From Actinomadura syzygii (GTDB taxonomy: Bacteria; Actinomycetota; Actinomycetes; Streptosporangiales; Streptosporangiaceae), in the NCBI RefSeq assembly GCF_008085905.1, contig NZ_VSFF01000010.1, positions 310,001 to 374,000 on the forward strand: a stretch of DNA of 64,000 bases, in the 5' to 3' direction. Position numbers and translations under genes: made by a program. Below, in pieces: positions 1-8,867 of this stretch; positions within the stretch are counted from its first letter, which is position 1; each line of letters starts with the position of its first letter. The notes below the pieces were generated by a model. The model was not told where the DNA came from. It did no database searches and saw only the letters and a program-made list of their open reading frames with translations.

Positions 1-8
1 GGGAGGGA

Positions 9-65
9 ACGGCCCGCCCAAGGGCCGTGGGGAGGCCGCCGGGAGCACGGCTCCCGGCGGCCTCC
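9..65. terminator. Two tandem GC hairpins at the window start
   Basis: A 7-bp stem (ACGGCCC at 9-15 with GGGCCGT at 22-28) is followed by a perfect 15-bp stem (31-45 with 51-65, 5-nt loop). There is no U tract, as is usual for actinobacterial hairpin terminators. It most likely ends a gene lying before the window. The downstream methyltransferase starts about 50 bases later. Confidence 0.7.
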
Positions 66-112
66 GCCGTCTGCGGCGGGACGGGCGGCGGTGAGCCGGT
101 AGGGTCGGGCGA

Positions 113-1174
113 ATGACCGCGTACGGCCTCCTCGTCTCCCCCTCGCACAACCGGGTCTACGCACAGTCGGCCGCCGCGCTGGTCAAGGCGGAGCTGGCGG
201 TGTTCAGCGAACGGGCCTTGGACGGGCGCGTCCGCGACATCCGCGAGACCTCCATCGGCGGCGTCCCGTACGTGACGTTCACGGCGGACGAGCTGTCGGA
301 GCAGGACGTCCGGCTCCTGTCGAACCTGTCGTCGCTCTACGCGCTGTTCCAGATCGAGGACGACGAGCTGCTGCGTCCCGTCATGGTGCAGCCGCTCGAT
401 CTGTTCGGCAGTGACCTGCTCACCATCCAGAAATACTCCGGCAAGACGAACGAGTACTTCACCAAGCTGCTGCTGAACGTCACCGCGATGGCGTCCGGCT
501 CCCCCATGGACCTGGTGACGGGACGTCCCCGCGTCCTCGACCCGATGTGCGGCCGGGGCACCACCCTCAACCAGGCCATGATGTACGGCCTCGACGCCGC
601 CGGGATCGACATCGACGCCAAGGACTTCGACGCCTACGCCGCCTTCATCAAGACGTGGCTGAAGAACAACAGGGTGAAGCACCAGGCGGAGATCGCCAAC
701 ATCCGCCGCGAGAAGGCCGTGCTCGGCCGCCGCCTCCACGTGACGCTCGGCGCGTCCAAGGAGCGGTACAAGAGCGGCGAGACGATGGAGATCACCGTCG
801 TGAACGCCGACTCCCTCGCCGCCGGGAGCTTCTTCCGGCCCGCCTCGTTCGACCTGATCGTGACGGACGCGCCGTACGGGGTGCAGCACGGGAGCCGTCC
901 GAAGGGCGGGCAGCCGAGCCGCCGGGGCAAGCCGCAGCTCTCGCGCAGCCCCGTCGAGCTGCTGGCGGCGGCCGTCCCCGAATGGGCGGCGCTGCTGCGG
1001 CCGGGCGGCGCCGTCGGCATCTCCTGGAACACCTACGTCGGACGCCGCGAGGACCTCGCCGACATCCTCGCCTCCAGCGGGCTTGAGGTGCAGGACTCCG
1101 AGGCGTACCGCGGTTTCCGCCACCGCGTCGACCAGGCCATCACCCGCGACCTGATCACCGCCCGCAAGCCCTAG
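113..1174 (+). CDS. SAM-dependent methyltransferase, TRM11/UPF0020-like
   Basis: The protein has 353 residues. A Rossmann SAM-binding motif (DPMCGRGTT from residue 143) is followed by the acidic loop GIDID. The sequence DAPYG at residues 252-256 is a variant of the (D/N)PPY active-site motif of amino-methyltransferases. The first 130 residues resemble the RNA-binding half of THUMP/TRM11-type enzymes, although I cannot see a clear THUMP domain. Known relatives methylate N2 of guanosine in tRNA or rRNA, so an RNA substrate is likely but not shown. The ATG has only a weak AGGG-type ribosome site. The gene runs convergently into the HAD hydrolase that ends at 1204. A DNA methyltransferase is less likely, because no target-recognition region or restriction partner is present. 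Confidence 0.75.
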   Translation: MTAYGLLVSPSHNRVYAQSAAALVKAELAVFSERALDGRVRDIRETSIGGVPYVTFTADELSEQDVRLLSNLSSLYALFQIEDDELLRPVMVQPLDLFGSDLLTIQKYSGKTNEYFTKLLLNVTAMASGSPMDLVTGRPRVLDPMCGRGTTLNQAMMYGLDAAGIDIDAKDFDAYAAFIKTWLKNNRVKHQAEIANIRREKAVLGRRLHVTLGASKERYKSGETMEITVVNADSLAAGSFFRPASFDLIVTDAPYGVQHGSRPKGGQPSRRGKPQLSRSPVELLAAAVPEWAALLRPGGAVGISWNTYVGRREDLADILASSGLEVQDSEAYRGFRHRVDQAITRDLITARKP

Positions 1175-1184
1175 CCGGACCCGG

Positions 1185-1213
1185 CGGTCAGACGGCGGGG
1201 CGGTCAGACGGCG
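1185..1213. repeat. 13-bp tandem duplication at the HAD gene 3' end
   Basis: The sequence CGGTCAGACGGCG occurs at 1185-1197 and again at 1201-1213, a 16-base period. The second copy contains the stop codon of the minus-strand HAD gene. Confidence 0.8.
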
Positions 1214-1905
1214 TGCCAGCGCTCCACGTGCGGGAGCAGTTCGCCGAGGTCGTGGATGAGGGCGTCGGGCGGGGTGAGGCCGGGACGGTCGAAGGCGTGG
1301 GTCGTCTGGTGCCAGATCTGCACGGCGCGCAGCCCGGCGGACTTGGCTCCGTGGATGTCGTCGTAGGGGCGGTCGCCGACGAACACGCAGGACGAGGGGT
1401 CGGCCGCGCCCACGGCGTCCATGGCGGCGCGGAACGCCTCCGCGTGCGGCTTCGTCCAGGGGATCTCGCTGGAATAGACGGCGCCGTCGAGCAGGTGCAG
1501 GACGTCGTCCCGGGCGAAGATGCGCTCGTGCAGGTCGCGCGACCACATCGTGTTGGACAGGACGCCGACCTTGATCCCCCGCTCGCGGAGGGCGTTGAAC
1601 AGCACGGGGACGGCGGGGTCGGTGTGCGTGTGCGGCGTCCAGACCTCGAAGTGGGTGGCGAGCATCTCGCCGGTCGGCCGGACGCCCGCGAGGTCGAAGA
1701 GCTCGTCCAGGGTGCCGCTGCGGTGCTCCTCGTCGCTGCGCTTCCACAGGTCTAGCTCGGCGCGGGCCAGCTCGGTCGCGGCCTTCTCGACGTCGTCCGG
1801 GGGGAGGTGGGCGGAGCAGATCGCGCGCCACATGTCGGCCAGTTCGAGGTCGTGCCACGGGGTCAGCGTGCCGCCCCAGTCGAAGATCACAGCTTCTACG
1901 CCCAT
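1204..1905 (-). CDS. HAD-superfamily hydrolase
   Basis: The 233-residue protein begins at the ATG at 1905. The frame stays open far upstream, but homology begins at MGVEAVIFDWGGT, and the upstream part is antisense to other genes. HAD motif I is FDWGG (nucleophile D9), motif II is LSN, motif III lysine is in the KPHAEAF segment, and motif IV is GDRPYDD. The second aspartate of motif I is replaced by glycine, as in several HAD subgroups that are not classical C1 phosphatases. An alpha-helical cap lies between motifs I and II. The enzyme is probably a cytosolic hydrolase of a small phosphorylated or halogenated substrate. The substrate cannot be read from the sequence. Confidence 0.8.
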   Translation of the reverse strand: MGVEAVIFDWGGTLTPWHDLELADMWRAICSAHLPPDDVEKAATELARAELDLWKRSDEEHRSGTLDELFDLAGVRPTGEMLATHFEVWTPHTHTDPAVPVLFNALRERGIKVGVLSNTMWSRDLHERIFARDDVLHLLDGAVYSSEIPWTKPHAEAFRAAMDAVGAADPSSCVFVGDRPYDDIHGAKSAGLRAVQIWHQTTHAFDRPGLTPPDALIHDLGELLPHVERWHAV

Positions 1906-2077
1906 GACCGGATCGTAACCATCCGGGTACGACAGACCACCCCTGTTTTCGGCATGGACCGCGCGTCGCCGTCCGCCGCCCGCGCATAGCGCGCCCGTCA
2001 CCGGGGATAACGATGCAACACCAAAACCTGGCGAAAATGGAACGAACCAGGTGAAATCAATCGACCGGGGAGGAGCC

Positions 2078-2347
2078 ATGAGGGCGCGCGAGCCCGGCGA
2101 GTCCCGCGACTTCCGCGCGGACATCGACGACATGGGCGACAACACGCAGGACGAGCAGATCGCCCTGACGGAGGAGTACGTCACCGACCCGCCCGAGGGG
2201 CTGAGGATCGAGGAGCCCGAGGAGAGCAGGGACGGGCTCGGGATCTCCGAGTACGAGCGGGAGGCCGCGCGGCCGGGCGAGGACGAGCGTCCGCGACCGG
2301 ACGTCGCCGCCGAGACCGACGCCGTAAACCCGACCCGGAGACCCTGA
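2078..2347 (+). CDS. Small acidic hypothetical protein
   Basis: The protein has 89 residues and is rich in Asp, Glu, Arg and Gly, with no hydrophobic segment. It is probably disordered and cytosolic. The start at 2078 is chosen because GGGGAGGAG lies just before this ATG, and an earlier in-frame GTG has no such site. An inverted repeat (ACCTGG at 2026-2031 with CCAGGT at 2047-2052) lies in the upstream region. A GC hairpin (2353-2368) follows the stop. The family is not recognised and I assign no function. Confidence 0.6.
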   Translation: MRAREPGESRDFRADIDDMGDNTQDEQIALTEEYVTDPPEGLRIEEPEESRDGLGISEYEREAARPGEDERPRPDVAAETDAVNPTRRP

Positions 2348-2526
2348 CCGGAGGCGGCCGGAGCCGCCCCGGCCGGGCCGCCCGAAGTCCTGATCAACCT
2401 GCGGAGCGCTGCCCGGGTAACGGGTGTGGCGAGAGTTTCCTCGCGGTTCGGCCTCACGCCGCGGGGAATGTCATAGGCACGGCATAGGTTGCGCAAAGCG
2501 GGGCTAGCTTGCGAGGTGACCGGGAC

Positions 2527-3873
2527 ATGCACGACACAGTCACGGCACCGGTCCGCCCTCCGACCGACGCCACCCCCAAGGACGGCACGGACGCAGTCCC
2601 GCACGCTGGCGCCACAGACAGCACGGACATCGGCACCGCAGGCATCACAGACGCCAACATCGCAGGCATCACAGCCGCCGACACCGTCGACAGGGCGGAC
2701 GTCGACACCGGCGACGGCGGCGTCGACCTCAGTGCGGGTTTGGTCGAGCCGGAGGGCGCGCGGGCGCGGCCTCGGTGGCGTCGAGCGGGGGTGCTCACGC
2801 AGTGGGCGCTGGTCGTCGGCGTGCTCGCCGCGTTCCCGCTGTACCAGGACCAACTCCCCGACCTCGGCCTCATGTGGACGTCGGTGTCGCACGCCGACGC
2901 GGGCTGGCTCGCGGTGGTCGTCCTCGCGGTGGCGGGGTCGATGGGCGCGTTCGCCCGGCTCCAGCGCAGGCTGCTGCGTGTCGGCGGGCTGCGGATGTCG
3001 ATGCGCCGCGCGTGCGCGATCACCTACGCGGGCAACGCCTTGTCCACGACGCTGCCCGCCGGGCCCGCGGTGAGCGTCGTCTACACGTTCCGGCAGTTCC
3101 GCCGCAACGGGGCGTCGGCGCAGCTCGCCACGGCCGTGATCCTCGCCGGCGGGGTGATCACCACGTCGGCGTACTCGCTGATCGGGCTGGCCGCGCTGCT
3201 CGTCGCGCCGGGGTCGCGCGGCCCGGCGCTGGTGGCGCTGTCCGTCCCGCTCGCCGGGGCGGCGCTGGTCGCCGCCGCGCTCGCGTGGCGGCCGACGCGC
3301 GCCCTCGTCACCGCGCCGCTCCGGCGGCTGTACCGCGCGGCGGTGGCCCACCCGCGGATCGCGCCGCACGCGGAGCGGCTGGCGGGCGTCCCAGCGGTGC
3401 TGCGCCCGACCCGGCGCGACTGGGCGGCGCTGATCGCGCTTTCCGTGCTGAACTGGGTCTTCGACATCCTGGCGCTGCTGGCGGCCGCGCACGCGGTCGG
3501 CGTCGCCGTCGACCTGGACGGCGTCGCCCTCACCTACTTCGCCGCGCAGGCGGCGGGCAGCATCCTGCCGCTGCTGCCCGGCGGGCTCGGCGCGATCGAG
3601 GGCAGCATGGCCGCGTCGCTGGTCGCGCTGGGCGCGACGCTGTCCCCCGCCGTCGCGGCCGTGGGCCTCTACCGGCTGGTGTCCTACTGGGCGGTGGTCA
3701 CGGTCGGCTGGATCGCGTGGCTCGCGCTGCACGAGGGCCCGCGCGTCCCGGCCCGCGTCAAGGCGCGCCTGGCCGGGGCCGTGTGCCTGTTCCTGGAGGG
3801 CACCACCAGGGTCGCGCTCACCCCCTACGCCGCGATCATCATGAACACCCCCGCCGAACCCCGCCGCCCGTAA
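2527..3873 (+). CDS. Lysylphosphatidylglycerol synthase TM-region family protein (YbhN/UPF0104-like)
   Basis: The protein has 448 residues. An N-terminal stretch of about 95 residues is low in complexity and rich in Asp, Thr and Ala. It is followed by seven or eight hydrophobic segments typical of the flippase-like half of MprF and of UPF0104 membrane proteins. The segment RACAITYAGNALSTTLPAGPA and the later GSILPLLPGGLGAIEG loop match conserved re-entrant regions of this family. No synthetase domain is present, so it is probably a lipid-translocating or accessory membrane protein. The ATG at 2527 is preferred because GAGG lies about 10 bases upstream. A TTG at 2509 is possible. A second MprF-related gene, carrying the catalytic type of domain, lies at 21463. 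Confidence 0.75.
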   Translation: MHDTVTAPVRPPTDATPKDGTDAVPHAGATDSTDIGTAGITDANIAGITAADTVDRADVDTGDGGVDLSAGLVEPEGARARPRWRRAGVLTQWALVVGVLAAFPLYQDQLPDLGLMWTSVSHADAGWLAVVVLAVAGSMGAFARLQRRLLRVGGLRMSMRRACAITYAGNALSTTLPAGPAVSVVYTFRQFRRNGASAQLATAVILAGGVITTSAYSLIGLAALLVAPGSRGPALVALSVPLAGAALVAAALAWRPTRALVTAPLRRLYRAAVAHPRIAPHAERLAGVPAVLRPTRRDWAALIALSVLNWVFDILALLAAAHAVGVAVDLDGVALTYFAAQAAGSILPLLPGGLGAIEGSMAASLVALGATLSPAVAAVGLYRLVSYWAVVTVGWIAWLALHEGPRVPARVKARLAGAVCLFLEGTTRVALTPYAAIIMNTPAEPRRP

Positions 3874-3989
3874 CTCCGGCCCGTCTAGAAAGGGCTTGGT
3901 GCGGAGTCGGTCGATGGGCCGAGGTCGGGGCGGGACCTTCGGCTGAGATCGAGGGGCCGGGGAATCAGAAGGGCGCATGAGGGGCTTTA

Positions 3990-4550
3990 GTGGTCAGCGA
4001 CCCAGCCCCGGCCATGAAACGGACTGCCATGTACGGATCGCCCAACGGCCCGTCCTCCGGTCGACCGCTGACCGCCGCCGACCCCGCCGCCTTCCGCTCG
4101 GTGCTGGCCCGGTTCGCGACCGGCGTGGTCGCGGTCGCCGCCGCCGAGCCGGGCACGGGACGTCCCGTGGGCCTGGTCGCGAACTCGTTCACGTCCGTCT
4201 CCCTCGACCCGCCGCTCATCGCTTTCTGCGTGGCGCACACCAGCACGACCTGGCCGCGGCTGCGTGACGCGGACCTGCTGTGCGTCAGCATCCTGGGCGA
4301 GGCGCAGCTGGAGGTGTCCGAGCGGCTGGCGCTGCGGGGCGGCGACAAGTTCGCCGGGATCGGCTGGACGGCGTCCCCCGGCGGCGCTCCGATGATCGAC
4401 GACGCGATCGCCTGGATCGAGTGCGCGGTGGAGCAGGAGCACGTCGCGGGCGACCACATGATCGTCGTCGCCCGCGTCCTCGACCTGGCCGAGCACCACG
4501 AGGGCGCGCCGCTGGTCTTCTACCGCAGCTCCTACGGCACGTTCAGCTGA
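3990..4550 (+). CDS. Flavin reductase-like, FMN-binding protein
   Basis: The 186-residue protein matches flavin reductase components of two-component monooxygenases. It has FRSVLARFATGVVAVAA near the N-terminus, NSFTSVSLDPPL for flavin binding, and a C-terminal YRSSYGTF strand. Such enzymes use NAD(P)H to reduce FMN or FAD for a partner oxygenase. No oxygenase gene lies nearby, so the partner is unknown. The start could be the GTG at 3990 or later ATGs at 4014 or 4029. The last 8 bases overlap the 3' end of the convergent ROK gene. Confidence 0.8.
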   Translation: MVSDPAPAMKRTAMYGSPNGPSSGRPLTAADPAAFRSVLARFATGVVAVAAAEPGTGRPVGLVANSFTSVSLDPPLIAFCVAHTSTTWPRLRDADLLCVSILGEAQLEVSERLALRGGDKFAGIGWTASPGGAPMIDDAIAWIECAVEQEHVAGDHMIVVARVLDLAEHHEGAPLVFYRSSYGTFS

Positions 4551-5775
4551 CGGTTGAGCCCTCGGGGGCGCGCAGCCGCGCCAGCACCTGGAGCGGGTCC
4601 GCGAGGACCTCGGCGAAGGCGAACTCCGCCGCGCCGACCAGGGTCGTGTCGTCCCCGAGCGCGGCGGTGCGGAGCTTGACCTTCTCGCGGGGCGCGGCGA
4701 GCGCACCCGTGGCGAGGACGCTGCGGATCTGCGCCGCCGACCCGAGGTAGATGTCGCGGAGCGTCCCGCCGAAGACGACCATGCCGGGGTTGAACACGTT
4801 GACGAGGTTGGCGACGCCGAGCCCGAGCCACTTGCCGACCCGCTGGAGCGCCTCCCGCGCGGCGATGTCGCCCGCGTCGGCGGCGGCGACGATGTCGCGC
4901 ACCGCGTCCCGTCCGGCCTGGCCGGGGATCTCTTCGCGGCCCGCGAGGCACAGCAGCGTCCGCTCCCCCACCTCGGCCTCCAGGCAGCCGTTCGAGCCGC
5001 ACGCGCAGGGCCGCCCGCCCGGGTTGACGATCATGTGGCCGATCTCGCCGCCGTACCCCTCGTCCCCGCCGAGCAGCCGGCCGTGCGCGATGATGCCGCC
5101 GCCGACGCCGACGTCGCCGTGCAGGTAGATCAGGTTGTCGCAGCCCACCCCGGCGCCGCGCTCGTGCTCGGCGAGCGCGCCGAGGTTGGCGTCGTTGCAG
5201 ACGGAGACCGGGATGCCGAGTCCGAGGCGGCGGGACAGCGCGTCGCCGAGCCGCAGGTCGCCGACGTCCAGGTTGGGTCCGAACATGATCATGTCGTCGG
5301 AGCGGCGGACGGTGCCCGGGAACCCGACCGACGCGCCGACGCAGACCGCGTCCCGCTCGGCCTTGCGGACGAGCGCCCGCGCCCCCGCGACGAGCACGCC
5401 CAGCAGGTCGGCGGGGTCGGAGTCGCGGGCGCGGACGCCCTCGCGCCGGTCCAGGACGACGCCGCCGAGCCCCACCCGGGCGACGACGAGCCGGTCGACG
5501 CCGACCTCGAAGGCCAGCACGTACACGCGGGTCGACTCGGGCCGCACGACCAGGGACGGCCGCCCGGCCCGCCGTCCGGGGCCGCGCGGCAGCTCCTCGC
5601 GGACGAGCCCCGCCGCCGTGAGGTCGGCCGTCAGCGCCATGATCGTGCTGCGGTTGAGCCCGAGGGACTCGGCGAGCACGGCCCGCGACGCCGGGCCGCG
5701 CAGGTGCACGAACCGCAGCAGCGTGCCGAGGTTGTGGCGCCGGATGTCCTCCTGGGACGGTCCGCCCTTCATCAT
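4543..5775 (-). CDS. ROK-family (NagC/XylR-type) transcriptional repressor
   Basis: The protein has 410 residues. The N-terminal winged helix (about residues 8-65, with the SLGLNRSTIMALTADL recognition region) is followed by a ROK sugar-kinase-like domain. That domain has the zinc motif CACGSNGCLEAEVGE and a glycine-rich ATP-site remnant. The ATG at 5775 overlaps the stop of the upstream ATPase gene as ATGA, which suggests translational coupling. Members usually repress sugar uptake operons and release DNA on binding the sugar. Its position as the last gene of the ABC cassette makes local regulation likely. Candidate operators with TTGTT/AACAA arms lie near 10107-10125, upstream of the cassette. 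Confidence 0.88.
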   Translation of the reverse strand: MMKGGPSQEDIRRHNLGTLLRFVHLRGPASRAVLAESLGLNRSTIMALTADLTAAGLVREELPRGPGRRAGRPSLVVRPESTRVYVLAFEVGVDRLVVARVGLGGVVLDRREGVRARDSDPADLLGVLVAGARALVRKAERDAVCVGASVGFPGTVRRSDDMIMFGPNLDVGDLRLGDALSRRLGLGIPVSVCNDANLGALAEHERGAGVGCDNLIYLHGDVGVGGGIIAHGRLLGGDEGYGGEIGHMIVNPGGRPCACGSNGCLEAEVGERTLLCLAGREEIPGQAGRDAVRDIVAAADAGDIAAREALQRVGKWLGLGVANLVNVFNPGMVVFGGTLRDIYLGSAAQIRSVLATGALAAPREKVKLRTAALGDDTTLVGAAEFAFAEVLADPLQVLARLRAPEGSTVS

Positions 5776-6530
5776 CGACGCGGCCCGAGGTCTCCGGAGG
5801 CGCCCGAGGTGATCAGCTCGACGATCTGCCGGTGGGTGACGTCGGCGGTCCTGACCTGGGCGACCATCCGGCCGAGGTAGAGCGCGGCGATCCGGTCGGA
5901 GACCGCGAAGACGTCGTTCATGTTGTGCGAGATCAGCACGACGGCGAGGCCGCGGTCGGCGAGCCGCCGGACGGTCTCCAGCACCTGCTGGGTCTGCGCG
6001 ACGCCGAGCGCGGCGGCGGGCTCGTCCAGCACGACGACCTTGCTGTCGTAGAGGACGGCGCGGGCGATCGCGACGGTCTGCCGCTGCCCGCCGGACAGCG
6101 TCGAGACCCGCTGCCGCACCGACCCCATCGTGCGGACGGCGAGCCCGGACAGCGCCGTCCGCGCCATCTCCTCCATCGTGTCCTCGTCGAGCGACAGGCC
6201 GCGGCGCCGCTCCCGGCCGAGGAAGAGGTTCTGGACGATGTCGAGGTTCTCGCAGAGCGCGAGGTCCTGGTGGACGACCTCGATCCCGAGCCGGCTCGCG
6301 TCGCGCGGGCTGCCGACCCGCACCGGGCGGCCCTCGAAGCGGTACTCGCCCCGGTCGAACGGGTCGATGCCGCCGATGCACTTCACGAGGGTGGTCTTGC
6401 CCGCGCCGTTGTCGCCGACGAGCGCCGTGACCTCGCCCGGACAGGCCGTGAACGCGACGTCGTGGAGCACCCGGACGGAACCGAAGCTCTTGTCGACGCC
6501 GCGCAGATCCAGAGCTGGCGTCACTGACAT
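5772..6530 (-). CDS. Sugar ABC transporter ATP-binding protein (second, single-domain)
   Basis: The 252-residue protein has one complete nucleotide-binding domain: Walker A GDNGAGKTT, Q-loop HQD, signature LSGGQRQ, Walker B VVVLDEP and switch histidine in ISHN. RbsA and XylG are two-domain proteins of about 500 residues. This one is half that size, like FrcA. It is closely similar along its whole length to the ATPase at 8047-8832. The ATG at 6530 is preferred because GGGAG precedes it. The frame stays open to 6716, but that extension is Gly/Arg/Ala-rich and unlike the family. It follows the permease gene after a 190-bp gap and overlaps the ROK gene. Confidence 0.88.
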   Translation of the reverse strand: MSVTPALDLRGVDKSFGSVRVLHDVAFTACPGEVTALVGDNGAGKTTLVKCIGGIDPFDRGEYRFEGRPVRVGSPRDASRLGIEVVHQDLALCENLDIVQNLFLGRERRRGLSLDEDTMEEMARTALSGLAVRTMGSVRQRVSTLSGGQRQTVAIARAVLYDSKVVVLDEPAAALGVAQTQQVLETVRRLADRGLAVVLISHNMNDVFAVSDRIAALYLGRMVAQVRTADVTHRQIVELITSGASGDLGPRR

Positions 6531-6720
6531 GCCGAGGGGCTCCCACCGTGCCACACCGCCCCCGCGCGCCAGGCGGTCGTGGTCAGTGAGCGTATCAGCA
6601 GCGTACGGAGCGCCGTAACGATCCGGACCCGCGCCGTCCGGGACGGCCGGGGAGCCGATGGCGCGGGCCACCGGCTCCCCGCCGCCCGCGCCGCCACCGT
6701 GCCCGGCCGGGTTCACGGGG

Positions 6721-8034
6721 TCATCTCCCGGCGGTGGAGCGGCGCCGCCGGGCCAGCGCGTCGATGCTCGCGGCGAGCAGCAGCACCAGGCCGGTGATCA
6801 GGTAGCTGAGGTAGGCGCTGGTGCCGAGCAGCCCGAGCCCGTTGGCGATCAGCGCGATGACGAGCCCGCCGAGGACGGCGTCGCGGGCCTTGCCGCGCCC
6901 GCCGAACAGGCTCGTCCCGCCGATGACGGCGGCGCCGACCGCGTACAGCAGCGTGTTCCCGCCGCCCGCGTCGGTGGCGACGGAGCTGAGCCGGGACGCG
7001 GCGACGATCCCGCTGATCGCGGCCAGCCCTGACCCGATCATGAACACCGAGATCCGGATGCGGGTGACGTTGATCCCGGCCCGGCGGGCGGCCTCGGCGT
7101 TGCCGCCGACCGCGTAGATGTGCCGTCCGTAGGCGGTGCGTCCGAGCACGAACGAGCAGACGACCAGCAGGACGCCCGCGAGCAGCACGCCCCACGGAAT
7201 GCCGCCGAGCGTGATCAGCGGGCTGGGCGCGCGGTCCAGGTTGAGGACGTAGGCGCTGACCAGCAGGGCCGCGGAGACGACCGCGCTCTGCGCGAGGACG
7301 AACTCCAGCGGCCGGGAGTGCAGCCCGCGGACGCGCTGCCGCCGCCGGCGCAGCACCTGCGTCGCCGTGTACGCGGCGGCGCAGCCCGCGGCGAGGACCC
7401 AGCCGAGCCAGACCGGCATGTTCTTGTTGGCGAGCGCGTAGACCACGTCGTCCCGGACGGGCACCGTGCCGCCCTGCCCGATCAGCTTCAGCGTGACGCC
7501 CTGGAGGCCGAGGAAGAACGCCAGCGTGACGACGAACGACGGGATCCGCAGCACCGAGACGAGCCACCCGATCGTGGTCCCGATCACGATGCCGATCGCG
7601 ACGGCGCTGATCGCCGCGACGTACCAGGGCTGCCCGGCGTCGGTGACCAGCTTGGCCAGCACCGCCGCGCACAGCCCGCTCGCGACGCCCGCGGACAGGT
7701 CGATCTCGCCGAGGAGCAGGACGAACACGAGCCCCATCGCGAGGATCGTGATCGGCAGCGCCTGCACCGAGAGGTTCGCCATGTTCCCCTTGCTGAGGAA
7801 CGTGTCGGGCTTCAGCGCGGCGAACAGCGCGACCAGGGAGATCAGCCCGAGGACGGCGGGGAGGGCGCCGAGCTCGCCGGACCTGATCCGGTCCCGGTAG
7901 TCCCGCAGCGCGGACCGCATGTCGTGCTCGCGGCGGTCGGCGGCGAAGTCGCCGTCCGACAGGGCCATGGCCGCCTCCCCGCCGTCGGCGGCGCCGCCCG
8001 CGGCGAGGCTTTTCCCGGGGATGTCGGTGGACAC
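6721..8034 (-). CDS. Sugar ABC transporter permease (XylH/RbsC-type)
   Basis: The 437-residue protein has a soluble N-terminal stretch of about 45 residues and then ten or more hydrophobic segments. The C-terminal GGTSLFGGRGK motif is characteristic of the branched-chain-amino-acid/ribose permease superfamily. It should form a homodimeric channel that accepts a sugar from the lipoprotein at 8868-9953. The GTG start has AGGGGGA upstream and lies 12 bases after the first ATPase gene. No second permease gene is present in the cassette. Confidence 0.87.
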   Translation of the reverse strand: MSTDIPGKSLAAGGAADGGEAAMALSDGDFAADRREHDMRSALRDYRDRIRSGELGALPAVLGLISLVALFAALKPDTFLSKGNMANLSVQALPITILAMGLVFVLLLGEIDLSAGVASGLCAAVLAKLVTDAGQPWYVAAISAVAIGIVIGTTIGWLVSVLRIPSFVVTLAFFLGLQGVTLKLIGQGGTVPVRDDVVYALANKNMPVWLGWVLAAGCAAAYTATQVLRRRRQRVRGLHSRPLEFVLAQSAVVSAALLVSAYVLNLDRAPSPLITLGGIPWGVLLAGVLLVVCSFVLGRTAYGRHIYAVGGNAEAARRAGINVTRIRISVFMIGSGLAAISGIVAASRLSSVATDAGGGNTLLYAVGAAVIGGTSLFGGRGKARDAVLGGLVIALIANGLGLLGTSAYLSYLITGLVLLLAASIDALARRRRSTAGR

Positions 8035-8046
8035 CTGGTCCCCCTT

Positions 8047-8832
8047 TCAGATGCTCTCGGCGGCGGTCCGCGGCGCGAGGCCGAGATCGCCGGATCGGCC
8101 GGCGGTGATGAGCTCCACGACCTGGCCGCGGGTGACGTCGGCGCGGGCCACGTCCGCCGCGACCCGGCCGAGGTAGAGCGCGGTGACGCGGTCCGCGACC
8201 TCGAACACGTCGTTCATGTTGTGCGAGATGAGGACGACGGCGTGCCCGGTGTCGGCGAGCCGCCGGACGAGGTCGAGCACCTGCCGGGTCTGCGCGACGC
8301 CGAGCGCGGCGGTGGGCTCGTCCAGGATCACGAGCTTGGACTCCCACAGCGCGGCCTTGGCGATCGCGACGGTCTGCCGCTGCCCGCCGGACAGGCTCGC
8401 GACCCGCTGCCGGACGGACCGCACCGTCCGCACCGACAGCCGGGCGAGGGTCCGCCTCGCCGCCTCCTCCATGGACGCCTCGTCCAGGACGATCCCCTTC
8501 CGCCGTTCGCGGCCGAGGAACATGTTCTGCACGATGTCCAGGTTGTCGGCAAGTGCGAGGTCCTGGTAGACGACCTCGATCCCGAGCGCGGACGCGGCGC
8601 GCGGGCCGTCGATCGACACCGGGCGGCCGTCGAACTCGATCCGCCCCGAGTCGATCGGGTGGATCCCGGCGATGCACTTGATCAGCGTGGACTTCCCGGC
8701 GCCGTTGTCGCCGACGAGGGCCATCACCTCGCCGAGCCGCACCGCGAAGTCCACGTCGCGCAGCACATGGACGGCGCCGAAGCTCTTGTTGAGCCCGATC
8801 AGGCGGAGGACGGGGTCTCCGTTTTCTGCCAC
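8047..8832 (-). CDS. Sugar ABC transporter ATP-binding protein (first, single-domain)
   Basis: The 261-residue protein has Walker A GDNGAGKST, Q-loop YQD, signature LSGGQRQ, Walker B VILDEP and switch histidine ISHN, all intact. The GTG at 8832 is supported by a near-ideal GGAAGGAG site a few bases upstream. Like its downstream paralogue it has only one ATPase domain. Both copies keep every catalytic motif, so they could work as two homodimers, as a heterodimer, or with different partners. Gene order (binding protein, ATPase, permease) is typical of carbohydrate uptake transporters of the CUT2 class. Confidence 0.88.
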   Translation of the reverse strand: MAENGDPVLRLIGLNKSFGAVHVLRDVDFAVRLGEVMALVGDNGAGKSTLIKCIAGIHPIDSGRIEFDGRPVSIDGPRAASALGIEVVYQDLALADNLDIVQNMFLGRERRKGIVLDEASMEEAARRTLARLSVRTVRSVRQRVASLSGGQRQTVAIAKAALWESKLVILDEPTAALGVAQTRQVLDLVRRLADTGHAVVLISHNMNDVFEVADRVTALYLGRVAADVARADVTRGQVVELITAGRSGDLGLAPRTAAESI

Positions 8833-8867
8833 GTGTCTCCTTCCGAGGTGGGCAGAGGTGGGCAGGG

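Noticed and set aside
1906..3978. N-terminal extension of the HAD gene frame
   Set aside because: It runs antisense to the small acidic gene and the YbhN-like gene, with no family similarity before residue MGVEAV.
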